Source: Cycas panzhihuaensis (lineage: Eukaryota; Cycadophyta). Taken from it: a stretch of DNA of 64,000 nt. Made by a program: the position numbers and the translations under genes. A model generated the notes under the pieces. The model was not told the origin of the DNA. It did not search any database and was given only the letters and a program-made list of their open reading frames with translations. Shown one piece after another: positions 25,201 to 38,130 of this stretch. The stretch lies in contig CM041465.1 of assembly GCA_023213395.1 (NCBI GenBank), positions 92,821,741 through 92,885,740 on the forward strand, in the 5' to 3' direction. The first letter of the stretch is position 1. Each line of letters opens with the position of its first letter.

Positions 25201-28200
25201 AATTGTCTCATTTGTCTTCACGCCTTCCATTTTTGTCTCACCCTCGTGCGTTTCCCTCTTGTTTAGGCTGTTTGTTTTTCCCATTATTGCTAGTCAATTC
25301 TCCCCTTTGGATGTTTCGTTGTCTATTTTCTTTCTTTCTGTTGGGGATGTGTGGCGGCCTCCCTTTCGGTGGTGTCCCTCTTGGGGTGGGGTAGATGCTT
25401 TGCGCGCATCCCCCTCTTCCTAAATGTGCACCGGATGGGCCGTTTACCACCTCGTGCCCAAAGACACGTCCCGTATAATTCTCCCTCCCAACCCAGGTTC
25501 TGGTGCTGCTCTTTCACCCCCATCACATATGTGGGATGCCTTCTCCCCCGATGCCTGTTTGTCTTGTTCCCTAGCACCAATTTTGACAGAAGTCCCAATT
25601 GTCTTGTTTGTCTTCACCCCTTCCATTTTTGTCTCCCCCTCGTGTGTTTCCCTCTTGTTTGGGCTGTTTGTTTTTCCCATTGTTGCTGGTCAATTCTCCC
25701 CTTTGGATGTTTCGTTGTCTGTTTTCTTTATTTTCATTGGGGGTGTGTGGTGGCCTCCCTTTCGGTGGTGTACCTCTTGGGGTGGGGCAGATGCTTTACG
25801 CGCATCCCCCTCTTCCTAAGTGTGCATCGGATGGGCCGTTTACCACCTCGTGCCCAAAGACACATCTCGTATCATCCTCCCTCCCAACCCAGGTTCTGGC
25901 ACTGCTCTTTCACCCCTAGCACCTGTTTGGGATGCCTTCCCCCGCGATGCCTGTTTGTCTTGTTCCGTGGCACCCTTTTTGATGGAAGTCCCAATTGTCT
26001 TGTTTGTCTTCACCCCTTCCATTTTTGTCTCCCCCTCGTGCGTTTCCTTCTTGTTTGGGCTGTTTGTTTTTCTCATTGTTAGCAGTCAATTCTCCCCTTT
26101 GGATGTTTCGTTATCTGTTTTCTTTCTTTTCGTTGGGGGTGTGTGGCGGCCTCCCTTTCGGTGGTGTCCCTCTTGGGGTGGGGCAGATGCTTTGCGCACA
26201 TCCCCCTCTTCCTAAGTACGCACCGGACAGGTTGTTTGTCACCTCGTGCCCAAAGACACGTCCTGTATCATTCTCGCTCCCAACCCAGGTTCTAGCGCTG
26301 CTCTTTCACCCCCCAGCACATATTTGGGATGCGTTCCCCCCTGATGCCTGTTTGTCTTGTTTTGTGGCACCCTTTTTGACGGAAGTCCCAATTGTCTTAT
26401 TTGTCTTCACTCCTTCCATTTTTATCTCCCCCTCGTGCGTTTCCCTCTTGTTTGGGCTGTTTGTTTTTCCCATTGTTGCCAGTCAATTCTCCCCTTTGGA
26501 TATTTCGTTGTCTGTTTTCTTTCTTTCGGTTGGGGGTGTGTGGCGGCCTTCCTTTTGGTGGTGTCCGTCTTGGGGTGGGGCAGATGCTTTGTGCATATCC
26601 CCCTCTTCCTAAGTGTGCACCAGACAGGCTATTTACCACCTCGTGCCCAAAGACATGTCTCGTATCATTCTCCCTTCCAACCCAGGTTCTGGCACTGCTC
26701 CTTCACCCCTAGCACATATTTGGAACGTCTTCCCCCCTGATGCCTGTTTGTCTTGTTTCGTGACACCCTTTTTGACAGAAGTCCCAATTGTCTCATTTGT
26801 CTTCACCCCTTCCATTTTTGTCTTGCCCTCCTGCGTTTCCCTTTTGTTTGGGCTGTTTGTTTTTCCCATTGTTGCTGGTCAATTCTCCCCTTTGGATGTT
26901 TTGTTATCTATTTTCTTTCTTTTCGTTGGGGGTGTGTGGTGGCCTCTCTTTTGGTGGTGTCCCTCTTGGGGTGGGGCAGATGCTTTGCGCACATCCCCCT
27001 CTTCCTAAGTGCACATCGGATAGGCCATTTACCACCTCATGCCCAAAGACATGTCCCGTATAATTCTCCCTCCCAACCCAGGTTCTAGTGCTGCTCTTTC
27101 ACCCCCAGCACATATTTGGGACGCCTTCCCCCCTAATGATTGTTTGTCTTGTTCCCTGGCACCATTTTTGACAGAAGTCCCAATTGTCTTGTTTGTCTTC
27201 ACCCCTTCTATTTTTGTCTCTCCCTCGTGCGTTTTTGTCTTGTTTGGGCTGTTTGTTTTTCCCATTGTTCCTGGTCAATTTTCCCCTTTGGATGTTTTGT
27301 TATCTGTTTTCTTTATTTCCGTTGGGCGTGTGTGGTGGCCTCCCTTTTGGTGGTGTCCCTCTTGGGGTGGGGCAGATGCTCTGCGTGCATCCCCCTCTTC
27401 CTAAGTGCACACTGGACGGGCCGTTTACCACCTCATGCCCAAAGACACGTCCCGTATCATTCTCTCTCCCAGCCCAGGTTCTGGCGCTGCTCTTTGACCC
27501 CTTGCACATATTTGGGATGCTTTCTACCTTGATGCCCATTTGTCTTGTTCTGTGGCACCCTTTTTGACAGAAGTCCCAATTGTCTTGTTTGTCTTCACCC
27601 CTTCCATTTTTGTTTCCCCCTCGTGCATTTCCCTCTTGTTTGGGCTGTTTGTTTTTCTCGTTGTTGCTGGTCAATTCTCCCCTTTGGATGTTTCATTGTC
27701 TGTTTTCTTTGTTTTCGTTGGGGGTGTGTGGCAGCCTCCTTTTCGGTGGTGTCCCTTTTGGGGTGGGGCAGATGCTTTGCGTGCATCCCCCTCTTCCTAA
27801 GTGCGCCTTTGGGCCAGGTACATTTACCACCTCGTGCCCAAAGACACGTCCCGTCTCATTCTCCCTCCCAACCTAGGTTTTGGCGCTGCTCTTTCAACCC
27901 TAGTAGATATTTTAGATGCCTTCCCCCTCGATGCCCGTTTGTCTTGTTCCCTGGTACTATTTTGGATGGAAGCCCTAATCGTCTTGTTTGTCTTCACCCC
28001 TTCCATTTTTGTCTCGCCCTCATGCATTTCCCTCTTGTTTGGGCTGTTTGTTTTTCCCATTATTACCAGTCAATTATCCCCTTTTGAAGTTTCATTATCT
28101 GTTTTCTTTCTTTTGGTTCGGGGTGTGTGGTGGGCCCCCTTTCGGTGGTGTCCCTCTTGGGGTGGGGTAGATGCTTTGCGCACATCCCCCTCTTCTTAAG

Positions 28201-31200
28201 TGTGCACCAGATGAGCTGTTTACCACCCATAGCCCAAAGACACGTTCCGTAACATTCCCCCTCCCAACCCAGGTTCTGGCGCTACTCTTTCACCCCCAGC
28301 GCATATTTGGGATGCCTTCCCCCCTGATGCCCGTTTGTCTTGTTCCGTGGTACCCTTTTTGACGGAAGTCCCAATTGTCTTGTTTGTCTTCACCCCTTCT
28401 ATTTTTGTCTCCCCCGCGTGCGTTTCCCTCTTCTTTGGGCTATTTGTTTTTCCCATTGTTGCTGGTCAATTCTCCCCTTTGGATGTTTTGTTGTCTATTT
28501 TCTTTCTTTCAGCTGGGGGTGTGTGGCAGCCTCCCTTTTGGTGGTGTCCCTCTTGGGGTGGGGTAGATGCTTTGCACACATCCCCCTCTTTGTAAGTGTG
28601 CACCGAACGGGCTGTTTACCACCTCGTGCGCAAAGACACGTCCCTTATCATTCTCCCTCACAACCCAGGTTCTGGTGCTGTTCTTTCACCCCCAGCACAT
28701 ATTTGGGACGCCTTCCCCCCTGATGCCCGTTTGTCTTGTTCTGTGGTACCCTTTTCGACAGAAGTCCCAATTGTCTTGTTTGTCTTCACCCCTTCTATTT
28801 TTGTCTCCCCCTCGTGCATTTCCCTCTTGTTTGGGCTATTTGTTTTTCCCATTATTGCCGTTCAATTCTCCCCTTTGGATGTTTCATTGTCTGTTTTCTT
28901 TCTTTTTGTTGGGGGTGTGTGGCAGCCTTCCTTTCGGTGGTGTCCCTCTTGGAGTGGGGTAGATGCTTTGTGCACATCCCCCTCTTCCTAGGTGCGCACC
29001 ACATGGGCCGTTTACTAGCTCGTGCCCAAAGACACATTTTGTATCATTCTCCCTCCCAACCTAGGTCCTGGCACTACTCTTTCACCCCCAGCATATATTT
29101 AGGATGCCTTCCCCCCTGATGCCTGTTTGTCTTGTACCGTGGCACCCTTTTTTATGGAAGTCCCAATTGTCTCGTTTGTCTTCACACCTTCCATTTTGGT
29201 CTCCCCCTCGTGCGTTTCCCTCTGGTTTAGGCTGTTTGTTTTTCCCATTGTTTCTGGCCAATTCTCCCATTTGGATGTTTCATTATCTGTTTTCTTTGTT
29301 TCCGTTAGGGGTGTGTGGCGGCCTCACTTTCAGTGGTGTCCCTCTTGGGGTGGGGTAGATGCTTTGCGCACATCCCCCTCTTCCTAAGTGCACACCAGAC
29401 AGGTTGTTTACCACCTTATGCTCAAAGACACGTCCCGTGTCATTCTCCCTCCCAACCCAGGTTTTGGTGCTGCTCTTCCACCCCCGACACATATTTGGGA
29501 TGCCTCCCCCTCGATGCCCGTTTGTCTTGTTCCCTGGCACCCTTTTTGACGGAAGTCCCAATTGTCTTGTTTGTCTTCATCCCTTCCATTTTTGTCTCCC
29601 CCTTGTGCGTTTCCCTCTTGTTTGGGCTGTTTGTTTTTCCCATTGTTCCTGGTCAATTCTCCCCTTTGGATGTTTCGTTGTCTATTTTCTTTCTCTCGGT
29701 TGGGGGTGTGTTGCGGCCTCTCTTTTGGTGGTGTCCCTCTTGGGGTGGGGCAGATGCTTTGCGCGCATCCCCCTCTTCTTAAGTGCGCACCGGACGGGCC
29801 GTTTACCAGCTTGTGCCCAAAGACACGTTCCGTATCATTCTCCCTCCCAACCCAGGTTCTGGCACTACTCTTTCACCCCCAGCACATATTTGGGATGCCT
29901 TCTCCCCCGATGCCCGTTTGTCTTATTCCGTGGCACCCTTTCTGATGGAAGTCCCAATTGTCTCATTTGTCTTCACCCCTTCCATTTTGGTCTCCCCCTC
30001 GTGCGTTTCCCTCTTGTTTGGGCTGTTTGTTTTTCCCATTATTTCTGGTCAATTCTCCCATTTGGATGTTTCATTGTCTGTTTTCTTTGTTTCCATTGGG
30101 GGTGTGTGGCGGCCTCCCTTTCGGTGGTGTCCCTCTTGGGGTGGGGCAGATGCTTTGCGCACATGCCCCTCTTCTTAAGTGCACACCGGATGGACCGTTT
30201 ACCACCTTTTGCCCAAAGACACGTCCCGTATCATTCTCCCTCCTAACCCAGGTTCTGGTGCTGCTCTTTCACCCTGAGCACATATTTAGGATGCCTCCCC
30301 CCTGATGCCCATTTGTCTTATTCCCTGGCACCCTTTTTGATGGAAGTCCTAATTGTCTTGTTTGTCTTCACCCCTTCCATTTTTGTCTCCCCCTCGTGCG
30401 TTTCCCTCTTATTTGGACTGTTTGTTTTTCCCATTGTTGCTGGTCAATTCTCCCCTTTGGATGTTTCGTTGTCTATTTTCTTTCTTTCGGTTGGGGGTGT
30501 GTTGTAGCCTCCCTTTTGGTGGTGTCCCTCTTGGGGTGGGGCAGATGCTTTGTGTGCATCCCCCTCTTCCTAAGTGCCCATCGGACGAGCCGTTTACCAC
30601 CTCATGCCCAAAGACACGTTCCGTATCGTTCTCCCTCCCAACCTGTGTTACGGCCGCTCTTTCACCCCCAGCACATATTTGGGATGCCTCCCCCACTGCC
30701 CCCCCCCCTCGATGCCCGTTTGTCTTGTTTAGTGGTACCCTTGTAGACGAAAGTCCCAATTGTCTTGTTTATCTTCACCCCTTCCGTTTTTGTCTCCCCC
30801 TCGTGCGCTTCTCTCTTTTTTGGGCTGTTTGTTTTTCCCATTATTGCTGGTCAATTCTTCCCTTTTGATGTTTTGTTGTTTGTTTTCTTTCTTTCAGTTG
30901 GAGGTGTGTGGTGGGCTCCCTTTCGGTGGTGTCCCTCTTGGGGTGGGGCAGATGCTTTGCATGCATCACCCTCTTCCTAAGTGCGCACTGGATGAGCTCT
31001 TTATAACCTCTGGCCCAAAGAAACGTCCCTTTTCATTCACCCTCCTAACCTAGGTTCTGGCATTACTTTTTCACCCCGAGCTCATATTTGGGATGCCTCC
31101 CCCCCGATGCTCGTTTATCTTGTTCCCTGGAACCCTTTTCAATGGAAGTCTCAATCGTCTTATTTGTTTTCACCCCTTCCATTTTTGTCTACCCCTCATG

Positions 31201-32361
31201 CATTTCCCTCTTGTTTGGGCTGTTTGTTTTTCCCATTATTGATGGTCAATTCTCCTATTCGACATTTTGTTGTCTGTTTTCTTTCTTTCCATTGGGGGTG
31301 TGTGGTGGCCTCCCTTTCGGTGGTGTCCCTCTTGGGGTGGAGAAGATGCTTTGCGCGCATCCCCCTCTTCCTAAGTACGCACCGGACGGGCCGTTTACCA
31401 CCTCATGCCCAAAGACACGTTCTGTATCGTTCCCCATCCGAACCTAGGTTCTGGCACTACTCTTTCACCCCCAGCACATATTTAGGATGCCTTACCTCAA
31501 CCCCCCCCGATGCCCGTTTGTCTTGTTTTGTAGCACCCTTTTTGACAGAAGTCCCAATTGTCTTGTTTGTTTTCACCCCTTCCATTTTTGTCTCCCCCTC
31601 GTGCATTTCCCTCTTGTTTGGGCTGTTTGTTTTTCCCATTGTTGTTGGTCAATTCTCCCCTTTGGATGTTTCATTGTCTATTTTCTTTCTTTTTATTGGG
31701 GGTGTGTGGTGGCCTCCCTTTCGGTGGTGTCCCTCTTGGGGTGGGGCAGATGCTTTGCATGCATCCCCCTCTTCCTAAGTGCACACTTGAGGGGTTGTTT
31801 ATCACCTCGTGCCCAAAGACACGTCCTGTATCATTCTCCCTCCCAACCCAAGTTTTGGCACTGCTCTTTCACCCCCAGCATGTATTTTGGATGCCTTCCC
31901 CCCCCATGCGCATTTGTCTTGTTCCATGGCACCCTTTTTGACGGAAGCCCCAATTGTCTTGTTTGTCTTCACCCCTTTCATTTTTGTCTCCCCCTCGTGC
32001 GTTTCCCTGTTGTTAGGCTATTTATTTTTCCCATTGTTGCTGGTCAATTCTTCCCTTTCGATGTTTCATTGTTTGTTTTCTTTCTTTCGGTTGGGGGTGT
32101 GTGGCGGGCTCCCTTTCGGTGGTGTCCCTCTTGGGGTGGGGTAGATGCTTTGCGCACATCGCCCTCTTTCTAAGTGCACACCAGACGGGTCGTTTATAAC
32201 CTCTGGCCCAAAGAAACGTTCCTTCTCATTCACCCTCACAACCCAGGTTCTGGCGCTGCACTTTCACCCTCAGCTCATATTTGGGATGCCTTCCCCCCCG
32301 ATGCTCGTTTGTCTTGTTCCCAGGAACCCTTTTCGACAGACATCCTAATTGTCTTGTTTGT
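19237..32361 (+). repeat. 396-bp tandem repeat array of the rDNA intergenic spacer
   Basis: About 33 head-to-tail monomers of 396 bp begin with gaagtcccaattgtc (starts at 19241, 19642, 20038, 20440, 20838, 21234, 21630 and so on to 32341). Landmarks in each are a T/C-rich block, ttgggggtgtgtggcgg, cttggggtggggcagatgc, the word aaagacacgtcccgtat, and cacatatttgggatgcc. Most monomer differences are C-to-T or G-to-A at CG, as expected of methylated DNA. It passes directly into the 475-bp family that leads to 18S, and the same family reappears after 26S. It is therefore spacer DNA. Poly-C runs vary in length, for example at 20386-20405. Confidence 0.93.
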
Positions 32362-35270
32362 GTTGGCCCTGCACGATAGACAGACCCTTATTCCATGATT
32401 GCTTTGGTTCAATAAATGCGTAAATCATGGTCGTTCCCTTGTGCTTCATGTTCGAACCTTCTAAGCATCGGCATAGGGACGGTAGGTAGACCCTTTACGC
32501 GAAGTCCTCTGACCAAATTATGCACGAAATAGCTCCTAGAAGGCGGTGATTTTTCTTTGTGCTAGCAGGGGGAACCTTAGGCCCCACCTGGTGGATGGAC
32601 CCTTATTCCGTGAGTCCTCTGGCTCAATTACGTGTGAAACATGGCCGTTCCTTTGGGCTTCATGTCGGGTCCCTCTGAACATTGGCCTTGGGCCTTTGTT
32701 AGGTCAGTCGACATGTTGCGCGTGTTTGGTCCATACTGTAACGCATGAAGTGGCACCTTTAATCAAAGGATGCATCCCATATTATTGACCCGACTCATGG
32801 CAGGCAGTGATTTATCATTTGGTTGGTAGGGGGAACGTTGGCCTTGCACAGTAGACAGACCCTTATTCCGTGGTTACTTTGGTATAATAAACGCGCGAAT
32901 CGTGTTCGTTCCCTTGTGCTTCATATTCGGTCCTTCTGAGCATTGGCCTGGGGACGGTAGGCAGACCCTTTACGCGAAGTCCTCTAACCCAATTATGCGT
33001 GAAACACCTCTTGGAAGGCAGTGATTTTTCCTTGTGCTGGCAGGGGGGAACCTTAGGCCCCGCTCGGTGGACGGACCCTTATTCCGTGAGTCCTCTAGCT
33101 TGATTACATGTGAAACATGGTCATTCCTTCACACTTCATGCCAAGTCCCTTTGAGCATTGGCCTTGGGCCTTTGTTAGGCCGGTCGACATGTTGCGCGTG
33201 TTCGGTCCATATGCTGTAGTACATGAGGTGGCACCTTCGATCAAAAGACGCATCCCGTATTATTGACGTGACTTATGGCAGGCGACGATTTATGAATTGG
33301 CCGGTAGGGGGAATGTTGGCCCTACATGGCAGACAGACCCTTATTCCATGATTACCTTAGTTCAATAAATGCGCGAAACGTGGCTGTTCCTTTGTGCTTC
33401 ATGTTCGGTCTTTCTGAGCATTGGCCTGGGGACGACAGGCAGACCCTTTACGTGAAGTCATCTTACCTAATTATGCGTGAAACGACTCTTGGAAGGCGGT
33501 AATTTTTCATTGTGTTGGCAGGGGGGAACCCTAGGCCCTGCTCGGTGGACAGACCCTTATTCCGTGAGTTCTCTGGCTCAATTACATGCAAAACATGGCT
33601 GGTTCCTTCACACTTCATGTCGAGTCCCTCTGAGCACTGGCCTTGGGCCTTCATTAGGTTAGTGGACGTGTTGCGCGTTTTGGGCCTATGCTGTAGCCCA
33701 TGAGGTGGCACCTTCAAACAAAAGACGTGTCCCGTATTATTGGACCTAACTCATGGTAGGTGGTGATTTATCAATTGGCCGGCAGGGGGCACGTTGGCCC
33801 TTCATGGCAAACAGACCCTTATTCTATCATTCCTTTGGTTCAATAGTGCTTGAAGCGTGGCCGTTCCTCTGTGCTTCATGTTTAGTCCTTCCAAGTATTA
33901 TCCTGGGGACGACAGGTAGACCCTTTCCGGGAAGTTCTCTGATCCAATTATGCGTGAAATGGCTCCTAGCAGGCTGTGATTTTTCCTTATGTTGGCAGGG
34001 GGAATCGTAGGCCCCGCTAGGAAGACGGACCCTTATTTTGTGAGTCCTTTAGCTCGATTACGTGCGAAACATGGCCGTTCCTTTGCACTTCATGTCAGGT
34101 CCCTCCAAGCATTGGCCTTGGGCCTTTGTTAGGTTAGTCGACGTGTTGCACGTTTTTGGTCCATGCTGTAGTGCATGAGGTGGCACCATTGATCAAAAGA
34201 CGCATCCGTTCCTTTGTGCTTCATGTTCAGTCTTTCTGAGCATTGGCCTGGGGACGATAGACAAACCCTTTACGTGAAGTCATCTGACCCGATTATGAGC
34301 AAAACTACTCGTGGAAGGCCATAATTTTTCATTGTGCTAGCAGGGGGAACCGTGGGCCTTGCTCGGTGGAAGGACCCTTATTCTGTGAGTTCTCTAGCTC
34401 AATTACATGTGAAACATGGCCGGTTCCTTTGCACTTCATGTCAAGTCCCTCCGAGCATTGGCCTTAGGTCTTTGTTAGGTCGGTTGACGTGTTACACATT
34501 TTCGGTCCATGCTGTAGCGCATGAGGTGGCACCTTCAATCAAAAGACGCATCCCGTATTATTGACCTGACTCATGGCAGGCGGTGATTTATCAATTGGCC
34601 GGCAGGGGGAGCGTTGGCCTTGCACGACAGACAAATCCTTATTCTGTGATTCCTCTAGCTCAATTACACGCAAAACGTCACCGTTCCTTTATGCTTCATG
34701 TCAGGTCCTTCTGAGCATTGGCCTGGGTATAGCAAGCAGACCCTTTCCCTGAAGTCCTCTAGCCCAGTTAATGCCCAAAATGTGGCTCATGGCAGGTGGT
34801 GAATTTTTCTTGTGTTAGCCAGGGGGATCGTAGGCCTTGCTCGGTGGACGAACCCTTGTTCTGCGAGTCCTTTGGCTCAATTACATACGAAACATGGCCG
34901 TTCCTTTGCATTTCATGTTGGGATCCTCTCAGCACTGGCCTTGGGCCTTTGCTAGGTCAGTTGATATGTTGTGCATTTTCTTTTGGTCCATGTTGATGCG
35001 CATTGGGTGGCACCTTCAGCCAAAAGACCCGTCCCATATTATTATTGACCCGATTCATGGCACGCGATGACTTATCAATTGGCTGACAGTGGGAGTATTG
35101 GCCCTGCACAGCAGGCAGACCCTTATTCCGTGTTTCCTTGGGCTCAATTACGCATGAAATGTGGCCATTCCTTTGTGCTTCATGTCACGTCTTTCTGAGC
35201 ATTGGCCTCAAGCTTCTATTAGGTCAGTCGACGTGTTGCGAGTTTTCAGTCCATGTTGTAGCGCATGAGG
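32362..35270 (+). repeat. 475-bp tandem repeat family of the rDNA spacer
   Basis: About six copies start near 32362, 32836, 33311, 33792, 34612 and 35096 (the last partial), each with ttggccctgcac-gacagacagaccc. Each unit has two diverged halves that both contain gacccttattccgtg and cgttcctttg-gcttcatgt. The step between 33792 and 34612 is short by about 130 bp of two units, because aaaagacgcatcc at 34196 is joined directly to gttcctttgtgc, indicating a deletion. The word aaaagacg-atcccgtattattg occurs once per unit. Confidence 0.88.
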
Positions 35271-36417
35271 TGCGTCGGGCATTGCAGTCGAGCAAATCAG
35301 TGGGCAGTGTGTGCTCCCCTTTATTCTGTTGCAAGTCTTACCAATGTCTCGGTTGCCTAGATTTGTGTTTGAATGCGTGGTTCTATCCATATGCTCGAGT
35401 ATTGAATGCGACAAAGCATGTCCCTCCGAGTTGCGAGCTCCAGTCTGTTGCCTAACAACAGTCAGGAAGGTTGCCTCAAATTCAGAGAATGGTCGGGTTG
35501 ACCCGCAAATGTATCTTACCGTCTACGCTTTGTAGGCACTAGTTGCGGTTTACTCCACCTCAGGATTTTTGGCAGGCACTTGAGGCTGGACGATAAAGCA
35601 ATTTTTGTGCACATGTTGGTCAGATGGGTTTCTCTCTTTCTGTAGTTGTTCTGCCTCCTCAAGCTCTCGATGCTCTCTTTGTTTGATTCAAGTACTTTGT
35701 TCGCTTCCCCTTTCGCCTCTGTTTTGTCTAAGAGCCCCTTAAGGATGGATTTTCTCTAGCATCTTTTGTCATGACACTTTTGTATTTTGCAGTAGTCTTT
35801 GTGACCTTTGTCAGTGTAAAGATTATCATCTTTTGATTTCGCTGAAGTCCCAGATTGGTTCCCCTCTGTGTATCCTCTTTTCCACGTTCGCTTGCTCACA
35901 ATGCGGTTATTGTGGAGTCAATCTCATCCATGTCATAATTGTTGTGCCTCTCTTATTGCTCTTCATGTCACAGTTATCGACTGATGGAATGGTTTTTCGA
36001 GGCCAGTATATGCCTTATTCTAGTCCCATTCTAGTGGTGTGTCGATGCATGTCCCCCCACCCCCAGTAGCTTGTTGTCTATCAGCCCCTTGTGAATCAAA
36101 TGCTCTGTTGCCTTCTTGCCCTTGCAGACCCACTTTGATGTCCTTACGTGATAGTGTCGTCGTTTGGGTGTTAGTTGGAGATTGGTTACCCATGAATAGA
36201 CATGGAAGCATTCCAAAGAGAAATGCTGCGTGAGGGCTATCTGCACGTAGAAGTGCATCGATTGGTGCCTTGTCGTTAATTTAGTGATCAATTTGAGTAC
36301 TCTGTTGTGATGCTATCCCTACTTCTGGGATGGTGATCGGGGTGTGGTTTTGGTGAAACAAAAGGTCACGGGGACTGCTGCATTTGTCGTTCTCTTTATG
36401 GTCTCAGTATGGTGCTC
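35271..36417 (+). other. single-copy rDNA spacer segment
   Basis: There is no gene and no tandem repeat visible in this stretch. It lies between the 475-bp and 320-bp repeat families, upstream of 18S, and may contain the start of the external transcribed spacer. I did not find a clear plant Pol I initiator (TATATA-GGG type). Confidence 0.55.
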
Positions 36418-38130
36418 GATTGTTGGTGGTTTGTTGCCTCTCTCGTCTATGTATGATGCTTGCTCCTCATAGATTTCCTAGTGGTGCAGAGCCTTACGCT
36501 TATTTTTGCTATACGATCGAGACCAGCCAGTTTGGGTAGTTGGCACAGACACGGATACGTGCGAAGGGTGTTTCGTAAAGCACTCACCCAAGCGTCATTT
36601 ATAGAGGAACTTGCATGCATAGGATGTGCCCATCTGGACTTGATGTTGGTCGCATAGTTAGAGCAACACCGGGCTGTGTAGGGTAAAGGGCCTCATACAG
36701 GATACTCCTCCCAGGGTGTCTGTGAACTGAAGGACAGTGTTTGCTCCACTCCGATCATTCCCTCTCTCCTCTTTGTATGCTTGATCCTCGTAGATTTCCC
36801 AGTGGTGCGGAGCCTAACGCTTATTTTTTCTATGCGATCAAGACCAGCCAGTTCTGGCAGTTGGCATAGACACAGATACATGCAAAGGGTGTTTCGTAAA
36901 GTGCTCACCCAAGCATCGTTTATAGAGGAACTCGCGTGCACGGGACGTGCCCGTCTGGACTTAATGTTGGTCGCGCAGTTGGAGCAGCGCTGTGTTGTGT
37001 AGGGTAAAGGGCCTCGTATGGGATACTCCTCCCAGGTGTCTGTGAACTGAAAGATGGCATTTGCCTCGCTCTGATCGTTCCCTCTCTCCTCTCTGTATGC
37101 TTGCTCCTCGTAGATTTCCCAGTGGTGTAGAGCTTAACATTTATTTTTGCTATGCGATCGAGACCAGCTGATTCGGGTAATTGGCACAAACACGGATACA
37201 TGCGAAGGGTGTTTCGTAAAGTGCTCACCCAAGCATCGTTTATAGAGGAACTCGTATGCACGGGATGTGCCCATCTGGACTTGATGTTAGTCATGTAGTT
37301 GGAGCAGCACTGGGCTGTGTAGGGTAAAGGGCCTCGTACGGGATACTCCTCCCAGGGTGTCCATGAACTAAAAGACGGCATCTGCCCTGCTCTGATCATT
37401 CCCTCTCTCCTCTCTGTATGCTTGCTCCTCGTAGATTTCCCAGTGGTGCAGAGCCTAATACTTATTTTTGCTATGCGATCAAGACTGGCCGGTTCGGGTA
37501 GTTGGCACAGATATGGATACGTGCGAAGGGTGTTTCGTAAAGCATTCACCCAAGCGTCATTTATAGAGGAACTCGCATGCATGGGACGTGCCTGTCTGGA
37601 CTTGTTGTTGGTCGTGCAGTTGGAGCTGTGCCGGGCTATGTAGGGTAAAGGGCCTCGTACGGGATAGTCCTCCCAGGGTGTCCGTGAACTGAAAGATGGC
37701 GTTTGCCCTACTCTGATCGTTCCCTCTCTCCTCTCTGTATGCTTGCTCCTGGTAGATTTCCCAGTGGTGTGGAGCCTAATGCTTATTTTTGCTATGCGAT
37801 CAAGACCGGCCGGTTCGGGTAGTTGGCACAGACACAGATACGTGCGAAGGGTGTTTCGTAAAGCGCTCACCCAAGCATCATTTATAGAGGAACTCGCGTG
37901 CACGGGATGTGCCCATCCGGACTTGATGTTGGTCACGCAGTGGGAGTAGCGCCGAGCTGTGTAGGGTAAAGGGCCTCATACGGGATACTCCTCCTAGGGT
38001 GTCCATGAACTAAAAGACGGCATTTCCCCACTCCGATCGTTTCCCTCTGTTGTCTATATGCTCTCTCCTCTCCTAAATTTTCTAGTTGTTTGGCGCCTAA
38101 TGGCCGTGAACTAAAAGTCAGCATCTGTGT
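36418..38130 (+). repeat. ~320-bp tandem repeats upstream of 18S
   Basis: Five copies of about 320 bp (near 36418, 36768, 37080, 37401, 37723) and a decayed sixth fragment (38030-38130) each contain ctctgtatgcttgctcctcgtagat, tttgctatgcgatc, gggtgtttcgtaaag and gtagggtaaagggcctc. Plant 5' external transcribed spacers often hold such subrepeats. The array ends about 0.9 kb before the 18S start. Open frames across it, including a long minus-strand one, arise because the period is near a multiple of three. Confidence 0.88.

Noticed and set aside
36920-37936. 338-codon minus-strand open frame
   Set aside because: It spans three copies of the 320-bp spacer repeat and is repetitive with the same period. 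It lies in the 5' spacer of an rDNA unit and has no domain.
19237-38130. CRISPR array
   Set aside because: The direct repeats are 320-475 bp long with no short unique spacers, and the context is plant rDNA.
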